Below, piece after piece: positions 23,402-34,238 of a stretch of 64,000 nucleotides of DNA (position 1 is its first letter; the number at the start of each line of letters is the position of its first letter). Made by a program: the position numbers and the translations under genes. Origin of the DNA: Corynespora cassiicola (lineage: Eukaryota > Ascomycota > Dothideomycetes > Pleosporales > Corynesporascaceae); assembly GCA_022059125.1 (NCBI GenBank), contig JAEUWY010000008.1, positions 1,240,001 through 1,304,000 on the forward strand, written 5' to 3'. A model generated the notes under the pieces. The model worked only from the letters and a program-made list of their open reading frames with translations. It did no database searches and was not told the origin of the DNA.

Positions 23402-24148
23402 CTAGTGCTCCAAGACCACTGGCTTGCCCTTCTCCCAGCCGTCCAGGCTCTCCTTGATGTTGATCCAGTATCTCAGCTTGACCGCCTCGCTCTTTGCAGC
23501 ATCAATGTCTTCTTTCTGGAACGCATCCTCCAACAATTTGACGCTGTCTCCTATCCTGACATCATTCTCCTCCTTCATCTCCGTTAGGTCCTCCTCGCTC
23601 TCCGCCTCCTCGATCCTCTCCCGAGTCTCCAGAACCTCCATCAACAGCTCCGGATCGTCGACCTTGGCTGTCTCATCCTCCGCAATCTCTATCCCGCGAA
23701 GAGAGAGCAGGTACTGTGCGCGAAGCAGTGGGTTCTGTAAAGTCTTGTATGCCTCGTTTATCCGCGCCGAGAGCGCCTCGGCCTTCTTCTTGTTCTCTTG
23801 CGGGTGGAGGTCGGGGTGCGCGCGCGCCTGCAGCTGCAAAAATTCGCGTCGCAGCGCGTTGAGGTCTATCGTGAAGTGCCCCTTGGGCGGAGGGCCGGAC
23901 GAGAGCGTCTGTGGGAAGAAGTCGTAGTGTGTCTGCGGGACAGTTCGCGCGTTATCACTCGGAGACGATGCTGCGGCGGCGCTTTGTGATGTCGATTGGC
24001 AGCGTCGCGATACGGGTTGTGGAGTTATGCGGTGGGTGCAGAGGAGGCAAGGCGAGGGCCTCGGACGCGTGCGCAACGGCGAGGTGGGCGCTTCTGAGAT
24101 GAAAGACTGGCGTAGCCTGGAGACGGCTGCTGGGCGGATTGATCGCAT
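23402..24148 (-). CDS. jac1: Mitochondrial J-protein co-chaperone for Fe-S cluster assembly (Jac1/HscB)
   Basis: This single-exon gene encodes 248 residues from the ATG at 24148. An in-frame ATG 24 codons upstream is less likely, because the shorter start exposes an arginine-rich mitochondrial presequence (MRSIRPAAVSRLRQSF). The J-domain holds the HPD tripeptide (ARAHPDLHPQE) preceded by THYDFFPQ. The C-terminal HSCB oligomerisation region follows, with LRAQYLLSLRGIEI, ELLMEVLETRERIEEA and a final helix with LRYWINIKESLDGW. Jac1 delivers the Isu scaffold to the mitochondrial Hsp70 for cluster transfer. The lengths of presequence and domains fit fungal orthologues. It is a core gene. Confidence 0.92.
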   Translation of the reverse strand: MRSIRPAAVSRLRQSFISEAPTSPLRTRPRPSPCLLCTHRITPQPVSRRCQSTSQSAAAASSPSDNARTVPQTHYDFFPQTLSSGPPPKGHFTIDLNALRREFLQLQARAHPDLHPQENKKKAEALSARINEAYKTLQNPLLRAQYLLSLRGIEIAEDETAKVDDPELLMEVLETRERIEEAESEEDLTEMKEENDVRIGDSVKLLEDAFQKEDIDAAKSEAVKLRYWINIKESLDGWEKGKPVVLEH

Positions 24149-25648
24149 GTTGAGTACACTGTGTGTTTTGTCGACTGCTCGGATATGTAGGTTGAAGGGA
24201 AGCGGAGTCGAGGTATTCAACGACGGGCTGGGGTTCCGTTTTACACGGCGACGTCGGAGGCGAAGATTTCCGACCGAGACTCTTCTCGAACTCCAACGTT
24301 ACGTCATGCATCTCGGAAATAAATCACCACTCAGTTACATAACTTCCGAGGTTACCATGGACGATTTTTGGCAAATTCGATAAAAGCGAATCATCTAAAT
24401 GTGATTCGATATGATGGGGTTTGTATCCATATACCTAGGTAGCTGGACTTATGTTGGCCTCAACAACACCAACCAGCGGTGGTGATCCTTTTCGCAGCCT
24501 ATGACTTGGATAATGTGTCTAGTACTTAGGCCTAGGGTCACTCCTTATCCTACAAGACTAAAAATCCTTATTGACATGAAGCTGCTCAATGGTAATGTTG
24601 GGGCCTCTTCTTCTAATTTCGTCGGAAAAAAGGATGCGCTGTTCGGGGGACTGAGGGTTGTCCGCTACGTTTAGGCTGCAAATGATCATCTACAACGTCG
24701 TTCAATGGGGAATGAATACAGTACTCGGTGCGCGTATATGATTCTTTATTAGTAAGTAAGAATAATATCTCGGATAAGTCCTCTAAGGAAGAGTATTACT
24801 TAATGGGGAACAAGACTGCCATGTGCTTCTCACGCCAGAGCATGCTAGGGAGAAATATTTATATATCCAAATAAAATGTTTTGTATGTAGACGATTAGAA
24901 GTGTCTCACCTGACTATACTAAAGGGATAGTGACCTTGCCTTTAGAATAGTAGGTAGAGCCTGAAGCCAGGAGCAACAATGCTTAGAGTCGCATTCCGCC
25001 GATAGCGAGGCTGGCACACTTGCAAGATTTTTGTATAATGAAAACTATGATATTCAATTTTCGAGGTTTTTATCGTTAGGTTTTTGAGCGTAAGTTGTTC
25101 TGTCAATAAGCCATGTTGAACTGCTCCAACATACTAGATCTCGGGCACAGCCACCAGATTACATGGTATTAACCAGCGAACGAGTAAGATCTGCCATGCA
25201 TATTTAACCGGATTGATTCAAGATTTATATGGTTTGTTTCTGATCGAGGAAGAGTCTGAAAATACAAAGGAAGAAAAGGGGCCGTCAATGTTGGCAGAGG
25301 TGAGAAAAGATCTGCTGCCTTGTTCATGCCAATACAGAGAAGGCGAATCCGAACGTGGCAAAAGTTCTCCGTCCTCTGCAGACTATTTCAGGGTGTAAAA
25401 AGCCTAGAAGTACTTTCGTAATTGCACTCGGCTCCTTTAGATTTTCGCTGGGTGATTCGTTCGCTTACACATGTGCATACAGCCATGCATACCCAGCCAC
25501 ATTTTGACGCCTTGGCCAAGGTTGAGCTGTCATAATCGTCGCATCATAGATCAATCCCAGCCTCAATTGTGGTGTGGATAAGAAACATGGGAAAGGGCAA
25601 AGAGAAACCCTCCTAGATGCTCAACCCTTTTGAAAAATACAACAAAAC
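24149..25648. other. Intergenic region, 1.5 kb
   Basis: AT-rich sequence between housekeeping genes and the Zn2Cys6 gene. No gene or RNA is supported. It marks the change from conserved genes to the accessory block. Confidence 0.55.
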
Positions 25649-27229
25649 ATGAAGAAACGGTATCGTGCTTGCGAAGATTGTCATCGTCTAAAAATCAAGT
25701 GCGATGTCAGCATATCCGCAGGAGGTGCATGTGAGCGATGCACCCGCAACAATCTCGAATGCATACCAGCGGCGCCACGTCTTCAACGTGACCGAATCAA
25801 CGAGCTCGAGACTCAAATCCAGGAACTTAGGGACGCATTACGACACCAGAGCAGCACGACGCCGACTCCGTCACCCGGTAACCTCTTAGACGACCATGAT
25901 AACGCCATTCTGTCGTTTTTGGACGCACGCGTCTCGCCGGCCAAGCAACAGGATCTAGTTTACCTTTTCGCGCACCATGCGGGTGCAGCTTGGCCCGTGA
26001 TTCGCATGCCCTTGGAATTGGACCATATTCGCACAAAATCTCCAATTTTACTGCTCTCCGTGATGGCTTATGCTTTCACACAGGAGACACAAGGCACCAA
26101 GCTCGAAGTGCATGATGAACTCGTGCGAGAAACTATGCGCATCCTTGGGGAAGCTGTAATTGGCAGGGGACAAAGGTCTCTTGAGCTAGTTCAGGCACTG
26201 CTCGTAGCTGCCTTTTGGAGCAAAACCACCCGGGTGGGGGAGCAGGGAAGTTGCTTTCAACTTATCCAACTAGCTGCGGATATGGCCATCGACATAGGAA
26301 TTGCCGGCCCCTCGCTACAGCCCTCTCCGGCGGCATATTTCTGCAGACACGAAGACCCCTCATCCCTCGAGGCGCGGCGTACTTGGCTTGCTTGTTTTGT
26401 GGCGCTCTCAGCATCTTCAATGAGTACTCGTCGACCTAGTCCAGTCCCGTGGGATTTATACCACCAGGAATGCCTTATGAATTTGGAAAGCGAAGGCGAA
26501 CCGTATGACGTCCTACTTTGTCAGATTGTTCGGGTTATTCAGTTAATTGAAGAGATCTCACATCAACTTCGTCTCTGCCACTTAGCTACATTTGTAGACG
26601 GCAATGACTACAATACTCATACCATAATTGAGACTCTCAAGGACAAGGTTGACGCATGGACCGTCCAAATTCCGCCTTTCCTTTCATCGTCGCATGCACT
26701 CAAGGTATGGCGGCACGTAGCCTTGATCCGCATACACGAAGTGGCACTACATACCCCTACAAACAAAGCATCCTTTGCAGCACCATTTATCCCAGGGCGG
26801 ATTGCCGTCTCGGATTTCCCAAGGCCAACAAATATCATTCCTCCCCTGAGAACGGCGCTGGGAGCTATGGTCCAAAACTGCCATGCTGTCATCGACACCG
26901 CCTCCAAAATGGATCCTGCGTTAGTTCTCAGCCTTCCCGCCTTTTGCTTTGCCCCGGCTGTGCTTTACTCTTTATTTGTACTAGTCAATGCCTTGGTGGC
27001 AGCTACCGACCCTTCAAACACTTACGGACAATGTTTAATCAAAGACAACTTCCGCATCGAGCAGTGCGGTCTCAAACTATTGAGTATGACTGCATACCTC
27101 AAGTCTCTTGATCCTACAATGAGTAGCTTCACGACTCGTTTTATAGATGCGACGGGATGGCTCGAGCAATGGTACAACGACTATAATGCAATTCTTCAGC
27201 GATATGAGACAAATATTGCTCACGTATAG
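25649..27229 (+). CDS. Zn(II)2Cys6 transcription factor
   Basis: This intact single-exon gene encodes 526 residues. The binuclear cluster is at the extreme N-terminus: CEDCHRLKIKC, then CERCTRNNLEC, with the spacer between halves enlarged by VSISAGGA. A basic/coiled linker follows (RDRINELETQIQELRDAL). The middle and C-terminal parts resemble the fungal-specific regulatory domain (for example ARRTWLACFVALSASSMS and GYIL-like helices). It is a nuclear DNA-binding regulator. It lies 3.2 kb from the end of the diterpene synthase gene with one gene between, so it could be the pathway regulator of that cluster, which is inference from position only. Confidence 0.9.
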   Translation: MKKRYRACEDCHRLKIKCDVSISAGGACERCTRNNLECIPAAPRLQRDRINELETQIQELRDALRHQSSTTPTPSPGNLLDDHDNAILSFLDARVSPAKQQDLVYLFAHHAGAAWPVIRMPLELDHIRTKSPILLLSVMAYAFTQETQGTKLEVHDELVRETMRILGEAVIGRGQRSLELVQALLVAAFWSKTTRVGEQGSCFQLIQLAADMAIDIGIAGPSLQPSPAAYFCRHEDPSSLEARRTWLACFVALSASSMSTRRPSPVPWDLYHQECLMNLESEGEPYDVLLCQIVRVIQLIEEISHQLRLCHLATFVDGNDYNTHTIIETLKDKVDAWTVQIPPFLSSSHALKVWRHVALIRIHEVALHTPTNKASFAAPFIPGRIAVSDFPRPTNIIPPLRTALGAMVQNCHAVIDTASKMDPALVLSLPAFCFAPAVLYSLFVLVNALVAATDPSNTYGQCLIKDNFRIEQCGLKLLSMTAYLKSLDPTMSSFTTRFIDATGWLEQWYNDYNAILQRYETNIAHV

Positions 27230-28148
27230 ATGATTATAGAAGTTGGGGCAATACTATTCAACTGAAAAATAAAATCTCTCTGATGAATTTAATATGGATG
27301 GTTCCAAGACTTGTCAACCTAGCCTGATGCTCCACTTGCTCCGTGTCTTGATGGAAGCTGCCAATCATAAGAGAGACTAGGTCTAAGTGAAAAAAAAATG
27401 GAGGTTGCGCTCCTTTGTAATCCTGCAACTGTTCATGTTCAAGAGAAGACAAGATACTGTTAGCAAACTGTCAACTCTAAGCACTTGAAAAAACTTGCTC
27501 ATCACCTGCTTAATAATTCTGCAAACAATAAAAGGCCGTTACAACGCCCCGTTGCCAAGTTTGTTGCAACAAGACTATTCCTTTTAGTAAAATTGCAGTC
27601 GGTGGATTTTGGCCGTCCCCACTCTTGTACCTGTTTTCGGTGATTGACATCAGCGCCTCTACCCCGGGTAAAGTGCGTCCTGTGGCTGTTGGCCGTTTCT
27701 GTATAAGCGTAGCTCGAACGATTGGTCCCCGCATGACTTGTCAGCAGAAAAGTGGAGACGGTAGATTTTCGCCGTCCCCACACTTACGGTCGCCTTGCGC
27801 CTTAGCATGGCTGTGCAGATTTGCGCGTCACAAATCGTGGACTTCGCATAGAGTGACAGAATTAAGATTTCAAGGGAACAACACTACGTCTAGTCTATCC
27901 AACCTTCTGAGTCCCGGATACGATGATAGCTTCTTGGCTTGTCGTCATGACTTTAGGCACACTCTTGACCTGTAGGAGGCTGGGGCTGTCTATCGTGATC
28001 CTCATGGGAAGTGAAGTATAAATGACCGTACTACGAACTTTTTAATCATTTAGAACACCGAAATTGCCACATACTACTCTACTCATCACCTTCATCCTTA
28101 GCAACGTTTCTCTCGGTAGTCGCCCTTGCTTTTTCGGATGCCCACATA
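27230..28148. other. Intergenic region with a duplicated ~31-bp motif
   Basis: No gene is supported. Two related segments, 27598-27628 and 27757-27787, share GGATTTTGGCCGTCCCCAC versus AGATTTTCGCCGTCCCCAC and lie 159 bp apart in direct orientation. The second also forms a small imperfect hairpin with flanking AAGTGGAGACGG. They may be ends or remnants of a small mobile element. Confidence 0.45.
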
Positions 28149-29507
28149 ATGCGCCTATCACTTTGGTCCCACGTGTTGCTGGCTGGTCCTTGCCTTGCTC
28201 AAGGGGATCTTGCCACACTACTTGCCTCTCAAGATGACCTAAGCACGCTTCTCGAACTTGTCAGTCTTGTAGATGGTCTCGCAGAGACACTCTCTTCAGC
28301 CTCCAACATCACCATTGTGGCGCCAACGAACCAAGCCTTTGCGAACGTACCACGAGAAATTCCGGAAGGTGAAGCTATTGAGCTTCGCAACGATACCGTC
28401 GCAATCGGGGCTCTTCTCGCAAACCATGTCTTTAAAGGAGTGTATCCATCGGATGTAATCAGCGAGATCCCCACGTTCGCACAAACTTTGCTCGACATTT
28501 CCTACATTATCGATCGACAGCCATTTTCTAACTTTACTGGCGGGGCATACAATGGGATTGTGAAGAATGGGGATGATGTGTGCATCCTATCTGGAGAGCA
28601 AACCATCTCTACTGTGACCGAAGCGGTTGGTACTTGGCTCACCCTCATTAGCAACGCAGAATATACTGATCCACCAATCAGGACATTACTTTAGGTGAAG
28701 GCATCACAATCCACAAGATTGACACGGTACTTTCTTTCGGAGCTCCGTTCCAGCTCTTCACGTTCCGAGCAGGTTACACCGCCATGAACGCCGCGCTAGA
28801 AGCTGCTCAGCTGAATTTTGCCTTTGGCGAGACTGGTTCTGATGTCCAAGGACTCAATATCTCCGACTACACCATCTTTGTGCCCACTAATGAGGCATTT
28901 GAATCTATTGGCTCTGTACTTGAGTCGGCGGATCTGGAGACTCTTCAGGAAGTGCTCCGCTACCACATCATTCCCAGCGTCATCTTCTCCCCGTCCTTGG
29001 GCAATGTCACCGTTCAATCCCTCCAAGGCACCAACTTGACTTTTACTGTCTTGCCTGACGGTTCTGCCTGGGTCAACAATGCAAAAATCACATTTCCCAA
29101 TACCATCCTATACAATGGCGTTGCCCATGTCATTGACAAGTTAGTGTGTCAGACTTTGACTAAGTTTTCTTGTGCTGACATATTTTTCTTTTAGTGTTTT
29201 GAGCCCCGCAGAGTTCGATCGAGCATCTCTTGAGCCGTCCGCTCCTGCCCCTGAACGCATCGCCTTCCCCAATGCCTCTTCAGTATCAACACTTCCTTTC
29301 TCAAGCGTTTCCTTTGCGACCGACTTGATGGGATATACCACAACGCCCGAGTTGCTCAAGACTGTTGCTGCCGTTGCAACCCCGACGGCCAATGCCGCTA
29401 CGACCACCTCTGGCCTTTCGGTTCCAGAATTCACTGGAGCTGGTAATGGACTTAACGCGGGCGTGGCTATTCCTGTTGTCATGGGCATTGCTGCACTCAT
29501 CGTCTAG
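28149..29507 (+). CDS. Fasciclin (FAS1) domain cell-surface protein, probably GPI-anchored
   Basis: Exons 28149..28625, 28682..29139 and 29195..29507 encode 415 residues. The N-terminus is a signal peptide (MRLSLWSHVLLAGPCLAQ). Two FAS1 domains follow: the first with NITIVAPTNQAFANVP and ALLANHVFKGVY, the second with DYTIFVPTNEAFESIG, EVLRYHIIPSVIF and ILYNGVAHVIDN. A Ser/Thr/Ala-rich stalk and a hydrophobic C-terminal tail (AGVAIPVVMGIAALIV) suggest GPI anchoring. Such proteins act in adhesion at the cell wall. Intron 1 uses a weak donor (GTTGGT) but restores phase 0 and the family sequence ITLGEGITIHKID. It lies just upstream of the diterpene synthase gene and is transcribed toward it. Confidence 0.88.
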
Positions 29508-30397
29508 TTTTGCATGGATCCCCATTAGCAGATGATGAGAATGATGGTGAAATCTCTAGATTGTCTTTTTTGAAATATTGTGTGGTCGTAGCTGCTCTCT
29601 AATAACGAAGAATGACTAGAATTATATTCACTATGTTCATTTCCCTAGTCCCAGGTATTGTAACACAACCTAACCAAGGGCTCGGCTGGACAAGCATTTA
29701 AGCATAATTCAACGTAAAACCCCCTGAATGCCTCACAACTTTACATCGAAAGATTCGCATGAATCGCGCTTTCAGCATATCCGTACACCATCTGTCATCT
29801 TGCAATATATGCGAAGATGGAGAGACAAGATTACCTCACATGTCATGCACAAAATACACGGATTAGAGAATTTGAGTTTTTTGGCGCGGAAACCTGAGCC
29901 CAGACAGGCAGAAATATCAATGCTAAATAAAGGAAAAGTCCACTAAAGGTTCTCTGAGGTTAGCTCTGGAGGTGATGTTCGTGATGGTGTTTTTTTTGCT
30001 GAGCGACAGAACCGTGGTTTCGAGCCTCAACCTCAACGAAATGGACGATAAAATGATTTGCGCAATGCGCAATACGTACTAACCTTCTCTTTTTCACTTC
30101 TCTTCTACTAGCAGGCGATCCCGTACCTAGGCCTAAGGCCTCCGTCAAGCATCTATCACTTAACGGCTCGACACGACAGTGATTCTTTCTGGCGATTACA
30201 ATTCTACGACTAACTAGAGCAAGTGCAGCTGCAAACGGATGCGGATTTGCGGAATATTGACTTGATGAGACTCTTCCTTGCGGCAATGTCTATGAGGTTA
30301 GAATGCGAGCGGTTCAGTTCTAATTGCTTTATAGCATGAGCAAGGTGTATTAACATTCGAAATCATATTGTTAACTCCAAATTCCCCTATATCTTGG
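29508..30397. other. Intergenic region between convergent genes
   Basis: No gene is supported. The 108-codon minus-strand ORF at 29960-30286 has no recognisable domain and is rejected. Confidence 0.5.
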
Positions 30398-33300
30398 CTA
30401 ACCTTGTCTATTCAAATTGCTGGCACTGATATCTTTCGCCAAATATAGCTGGCCGTAAAGATCAGTTACGTCAACAAACACGCGCACCAAGCCTCCCATC
30501 TTGGTGCCCGCTAGCGTTTCAAAGTCGAAGAGGGCCTTGTCCAGACAAGACCGCTCGTATTCTGCTACTTCGAGTAATTCTTTCTTGACATTGTCTTTCC
30601 AATGATCTGGGGGGCTTTCTGTCGACGAAGCATAATTCGACTCAGTGTTGAACTCGAAAAAGTTAACACTGTTGAGATTCTTCTCAAAAAGGTCACGTGC
30701 CAAAGAGCCGACGTCGTTGTGCTGACGGCACAGGGTGGCGAGGTGGCGCGATACATCTTGGGCTATGTAACGGGCGACAATATTGCTCATTCTGTTCTTA
30801 TCAGGAACATCGAGTAGACAAATGTAGAAGGGAAATGCAAATGGCCCTCCTGTAGTATCGGCAGTGGTCGTTCGTACCCAATCAAAGTAAGTCGAGCGAG
30901 CAGTTCTGAATACAAGGCTCTTGTCGGTGCCAGTATGTTGGTTAGCGAGGGAGTGGCAGTCGCTGATGTGATCGATGTGGGCGAGGAGAAATGCTTCTAT
31001 TTCACGAGATAGCCATTGTTGGAGCCAGGGAGCTGATTTTGTGACTTTTGGTTGGGTGGTGATGGTTTTAATGAAATTACCAAGGACCCGGTCCACTTCC
31101 TGGAGGGAACGATAAGATGAGCCGTTGCTGGAACTATTTGTGTGGGCTTTGAGTGATGAATCATGGTCATCAAGCCAATCCTCTCTTGGTCGTTTCCGTG
31201 CACCTTTTTCGAGCGGATACTGGCAATGGTGGCGGACTATGCTCCTTACAGCATTGAGGTTATCTGTTATTTCGTGGGCGACATAAGCCTCCATGAACTC
31301 ATCTACTTGGTAAATGAGCATAGAAAGAACCATCATTTCCCATTGGACGTCGAGGGATAGATTTAAGCTGCCGTTGCCAACTGATACCCATGTGAATGGG
31401 ATATACTGCAAATATTTGTCCTTGCCGACGCTCTTGCGAGGGAAAATCTCAAGGCGGACGCGATGAAGAGCTGGAACAAACAATAATGCTTGATTTACCA
31501 CTACTTTTAGCTTCCATTCGGGTGTTTGGAGGAACATGGGGATTTTTGAGAAGAATTTGACCATTGCCTTGGTAGTTTTGGCTGGTGCTTGAAGGAGGCC
31601 GTCAACCTTAGCTCCCAACGGCTCCTTGGGCTGTCCGCTTTCGGTGGCCTTCATCGCTGCTATGCAGTATGTTTTGGAAAGATTTGACGATGAATATGCT
31701 ACTTTTTCAATCCAAAGATATTCGCCATGGCTCCAGTTGGATCGATTCCTTTCAAGAAACTCGCGTGCTTTCCAAATGCGGTCGGTAATCTCTGTCTCGA
31801 TTGACTGAAACCATGGCAACCTAAAGAGAGACGCAAGCGTTATCAAGGCGTATGAAGTAATCTCGTTCATCGAGTCCCAGGATCCATCGGGCAATTGGCG
31901 ATCCAAAGTCCGGATCAAGATATCCATGAGCACGACAGGTACCCGTTCCGATATGAGGCCGGTTGGCAAGTCTTGTTCTTTCAAATCACCCTTTTCCCAG
32001 CGAGAGAGAAGCATAACGAAGGCTTTGGCGAGAAGCATCATAGGATAATACTCCGAAGTATTCTAGGTCATTTTGTCAGCAAAGTCTACCACTTCGATTC
32101 TTTATGTACTGCTTTACCCATTTGTCCTTGACCTTGCCTTCGTACCAAAGCTTGCTCAAGAATTGTGTACATTTTACAACTCTTGAAGTATTCTCTCGTA
32201 GGTCTGATCTTCGCAGCAAACAGAGTAAAACGTTGCAATTCGCACTGAAACTTGCGTTCCGCTCGCCTCGATAGGTCAGAAAGTGCGAGGGCGTCTCGTA
32301 TTGATCACATAGGCTAGTCAGTGGGACATGCTCTCCCAAAAGTCCCAACACAGAGATTGCCATAGATGAATCGTCAGCATCTGGCAAACAGTATGGCGCT
32401 ACAATATAAGGGTTAGTCTCAATCTAGTGTATTATCCCAAGGCATGGCACCTACCGAAACCCACGATGCCATTCTGTCGTGTAAGGTTATCCGACATTAT
32501 CTCTCGGACCTTTGATAATGAAAATTCTCCAAGCTGTTCCGGTGTAAACCCTGCATCTATCAAGGTGGCGGTAATCTACCTGAAATCAGCTTCATGTTGT
32601 TAAGAGAGTACATAATGAATGTACGTACCCATGACAGCTCAAAGATGGTGGTGGGGAAAGCACTGGGAATACCGCCATTTTTCCCGCGGATCTCAACTAC
32701 TTGTCTTAGATAGCTTTCCGCACGATCATCCCACTCTTTTGAATACAGTAGATATGCGGCCGTGGAGGATGGCGAAGCGAGCATAGCACCGTATGGAGAG
32801 GCATGATGCTTAACCTTATCGTAGTTAAGCTTGCCAACAAAAGCTTCGAGAGAGTGCGTAAGAGTACTTTGCGGTCCTTCGTAAAGTAATGGGTATAATT
32901 TGGCCATTTTTGCATCACAGAGCTGCATCAAGACATCGCGCGCGGGGAACTTGATTTCCACACCAACCTCTTGCAGCAATCGTAATAATGCCGGAACGAT
33001 AATTTCGAATCCAACACGATCGCAAGAGCGGATATCCCATAGTTCCATAAGTTCTTGGAGAGCCTTTTGGGCTCGAACGCAACGAGCGTCGAGCTCTGCA
33101 TTGTTGGTGTTGATGGACGTGCTTCGGCGTTTGAGGGCGATGAGGGCTGCCATAGTATTTAAAATACCGTCGATGTCGCATGAGTATGCTTCCCAAGCCC
33201 CTCCAGGTAGCTGTGTGTCCAAAAGAAACTGGAAGCATTCCGGAAATAGTGCCTGCTTTTCTCCCGTTCTTTGATCAACCTTTTCCACCATTGCTACCCA

Positions 33301-33417
33301 TGCTGTATCATAGATAGCTGAAGAAAAAGAACCAATTCCTAGTTGATTGTCCAATCCGGCTGTCAAGGTCTTCAGGAGATTATGTGATAAGTCTTCTAAC
33401 GAGTTGGTAGGCGCCAT
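30398..33417 (-). CDS. Bifunctional diterpene synthase (copalyl diphosphate/ent-kaurene synthase type)
   Basis: Four exons, 32629..33417, 32455..32575, 32118..32398 and 30398..32062, encode 951 residues, the normal size for fungal CPS/KS. The class II (protonation) domain carries DADD near residues 310-313 (LPDADDSSMAI) and QLPGGAWEAYSCDIDG near the N-terminus. The class I (ionisation) domain carries DEFME near 651-655 in place of canonical DDxxD, and NDVGSLARD near 846-854 as the NSE-like second metal motif. The enzyme should first cyclise geranylgeranyl diphosphate to a copalyl diphosphate, then to a tetracyclic or tricyclic diterpene or alcohol. The exact product (ent-kaurene, pimaradiene, phyllocladanol, aphidicolanol and so on) cannot be read from motifs. 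It is intact and sits next to two P450 genes on the same strand, forming a biosynthetic cluster core. Confidence 0.95.
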
Positions 33418-34238
33418 GTTGCCGAGAATCAGTGGAACAAAATGGATTGGTTTTCTTGAAGAATCGCATCGGTATTTACTCTAAATCCATGCTTCTCTAT
33501 CGATAGCAGCAAGGTACAGGGAAAGACGCATGCACATATGCGCAGTAAGGCGGCGGTGTAACACCTTCACGGGGAGACATATTCGGATAGGATCGCCGAG
33601 AGACTAGAATGTTGAAGGCTAAATTTGCAAAAATTAACAAGATATCGGCAAAATGTGATTTTAGATGGCCAATTTTTGGCCCAAGCTAGTCTTTGAAGCC
33701 CCAGTAAGAATCCTCCGGCGCTTATTCCACAGATAAACCGTTGTCTGCAGAAGGATGCAACTTCCGTGCCGTACACGTCTGCGGGCTCTACAAGGTATGT
33801 TCAATGCAACTAGACCATTTTAACGGCGCATAACCAAAAGCCCTGCTCGAAACCAATTGTTTGCTCTTATCCGCAAGGAGCGACGTCAGGCAACCCACGC
33901 TATCATTCTTAGATCCCGGGCCTAAATGCACTATTCTTACATAGGAAAATAGGCCAGACCCCTGCACGATAATGACCCGAATCTAGACCAGACTAGTCAG
34001 TTACAGGGAAATGGATCTTCAAGGGTAAAAGTGCTCTGACCACGTCAGCGAGCTTCTCAGGTCATCCGAAATAAGTTTATATCGCTTCTAGTGGGCCAAT
34101 TGCCGTACTACTTCCAATGCTTATTAGTGTATATTTTTAGCCGGACCACCAATTAAGCCGTGCTTAACAAATTTTTGGGCAAAATAGCATAAGTCAGAAG
34201 AGAAAGTGGCCAAGAATAGAGTGCTTCTTGTGGATTAT
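33418..34238. other. Intergenic region between diterpene synthase and P450
   Basis: No gene is supported. It should include the diterpene synthase promoter and the 3' end of the P450 gene upstream on the minus strand. Confidence 0.55.

Noticed and set aside
29960..30286. 108-codon minus-strand ORF between the fasciclin and diterpene synthase genes
   Set aside because: No family resemblance and no splice partner; treated as chance.
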